Shown here piece after piece: positions 6,699-7,158 of a DNA stretch of 7,158 nt (within the stretch, counting starts at the first letter, position 1; every line of letters begins with the position of its first letter). This stretch comes from Spirochaetales bacterium (GTDB lineage Bacteria; Spirochaetota; Spirochaetia; DSM-27196; SLST01), in NCBI GenBank assembly GCA_028284845.1, contig JANQQY010000020.1, positions 1 to 7,158 of the forward strand, written 5' to 3'. The notes beneath the pieces are model-generated. The model had not been told where the DNA came from and searched no databases. It saw only the letters and a program-made list of their open reading frames with translations. The translations under genes were made by a program, and so were the position numbers.

Positions 6699-7158
6699 TC
6701 CGCCGAGCTCTCCGTCCAATCCGGGGACACGGCGAACAACGAGGCGGTTGCCGCTATTGCCAGGAGCAATGCCGCTCCAGCCGAGATACCTGCCCATTGA
6801 AGCATCCAGTTGAGCCCACCGGCAGCGGCCGCTGGAACGAGATACCGCGGGAACCGGATGACTGCTGGAACCAGTAGGGCTATGAACATAGCGTAGAGCG
6901 CGATTCCCATCGCCTGCTCAACAATCGCCGGAAGTACCGCGCCGGCGAGAAAGCCCGCGATCGTCCCGCCGATCCATCCCGAGTAAGCGAGCGCTTCGGT
7001 CAGAAGGAGATCGCGGTCGCTTATTGATCCGGGCTGGGTGGCTGTTGCCGCGAAGACCTCGTCTGTAATCCCGAACCCGAGCAGAGCTCGTGGAACGCTT
7101 TCGCCGCTGATCCGGTCCCGCAATGCCATCGACATGACGATGTGGCGCGAGTTCAGCA
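6695..7158 (-). CDS. azlC: AzlC-family branched-chain amino acid exporter, 5' end outside window
   Basis: Only the C-terminal 153 or so residues of this membrane protein are present, where the family usually has about 230-250. The frame stays open through the window edge. The first visible residues, LNSRHIVMSMAL, match the conserved AzlC segment after its first transmembrane helices, so the ATG at 7135 is internal and not the start. Counting from that Met, FGITDEVFA (21-29) is a typical AzlC motif. Four hydrophobic segments follow near 45-68, 74-93, 97-113 and 115-135. AzlC is the larger subunit of the AzlCD exporter; azlD follows with a 4-bp GTGA overlap. No link with the xylan genes is apparent. 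Confidence 0.93.
   Translation of the reverse strand, partial: LNSRHIVMSMALRDRISGESVPRALLGFGITDEVFAATATQPGSISDRDLLLTEALAYSGWIGGTIAGFLAGAVLPAIVEQAMGIALYAMFIALLVPAVIRFPRYLVPAAAAGGLNWMLQWAGISAGAALLLAIAATASLFAVSPDWTESSAE

Noticed and set aside
6699..6797. ATG at 6797 as the azlD start
   Set aside because: It would add 33 residues that look like out-of-frame azlC; the GTG at 6698 has a good ribosome site, a GTGA overlap and the family N terminus.

Overview
The window is bacterial DNA of fairly high GC content, densely packed, with ATGA and GTGA stop/start overlaps and recognisable Shine-Dalgarno sites. I cannot place the phylum. There is no rRNA, tRNA, insertion sequence or CRISPR array, and no stretch above 300 bases lacks a gene.

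Left part (1-4797, all plus strand): a probable catabolic operon for glucuronoxylan side chains. It starts with a GH67 alpha-glucuronidase whose 5' end lies outside the window. After 64 bp comes a uroporphyrinogen-decarboxylase-fold protein of the methyltransferase-like type. A Gfo/Idh/MocA oxidoreductase overlaps that gene by 4 bp, and after 70 bp a cysteine-rich DUF1638 protein follows. GH67 enzymes release 4-O-methyl-D-glucuronic acid from xylo-oligosaccharides. The two unusual partners belong to families that recur near corrinoid-dependent methyl transfer genes. A plausible reading is that the operon releases 4-O-methylglucuronate and then oxidises and/or demethylates it. No corrinoid protein is visible here, so this remains a hypothesis.

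Middle (4781-6390): an AraC-family regulator with an N-terminal cupin domain runs on the minus strand. Its 3' end overlaps the DUF1638 gene tail to tail by 17 bp. It is a good candidate for controlling the catabolic operon. Divergent from it, across a 74-bp gap, is a TetR/AcrR regulator. The gap carries a credible promoter for the TetR gene followed by a 16-bp imperfect palindrome, a likely auto-operator.

Right end (6393-7158, minus strand): an AzlC/AzlD pair, the two subunits of a branched-chain amino acid exporter. AzlC is cut off by the window edge and AzlD is coupled to it by a GTGA overlap. The pair ends 2 bp from the TetR stop codon. It looks functionally separate from the xylan genes.
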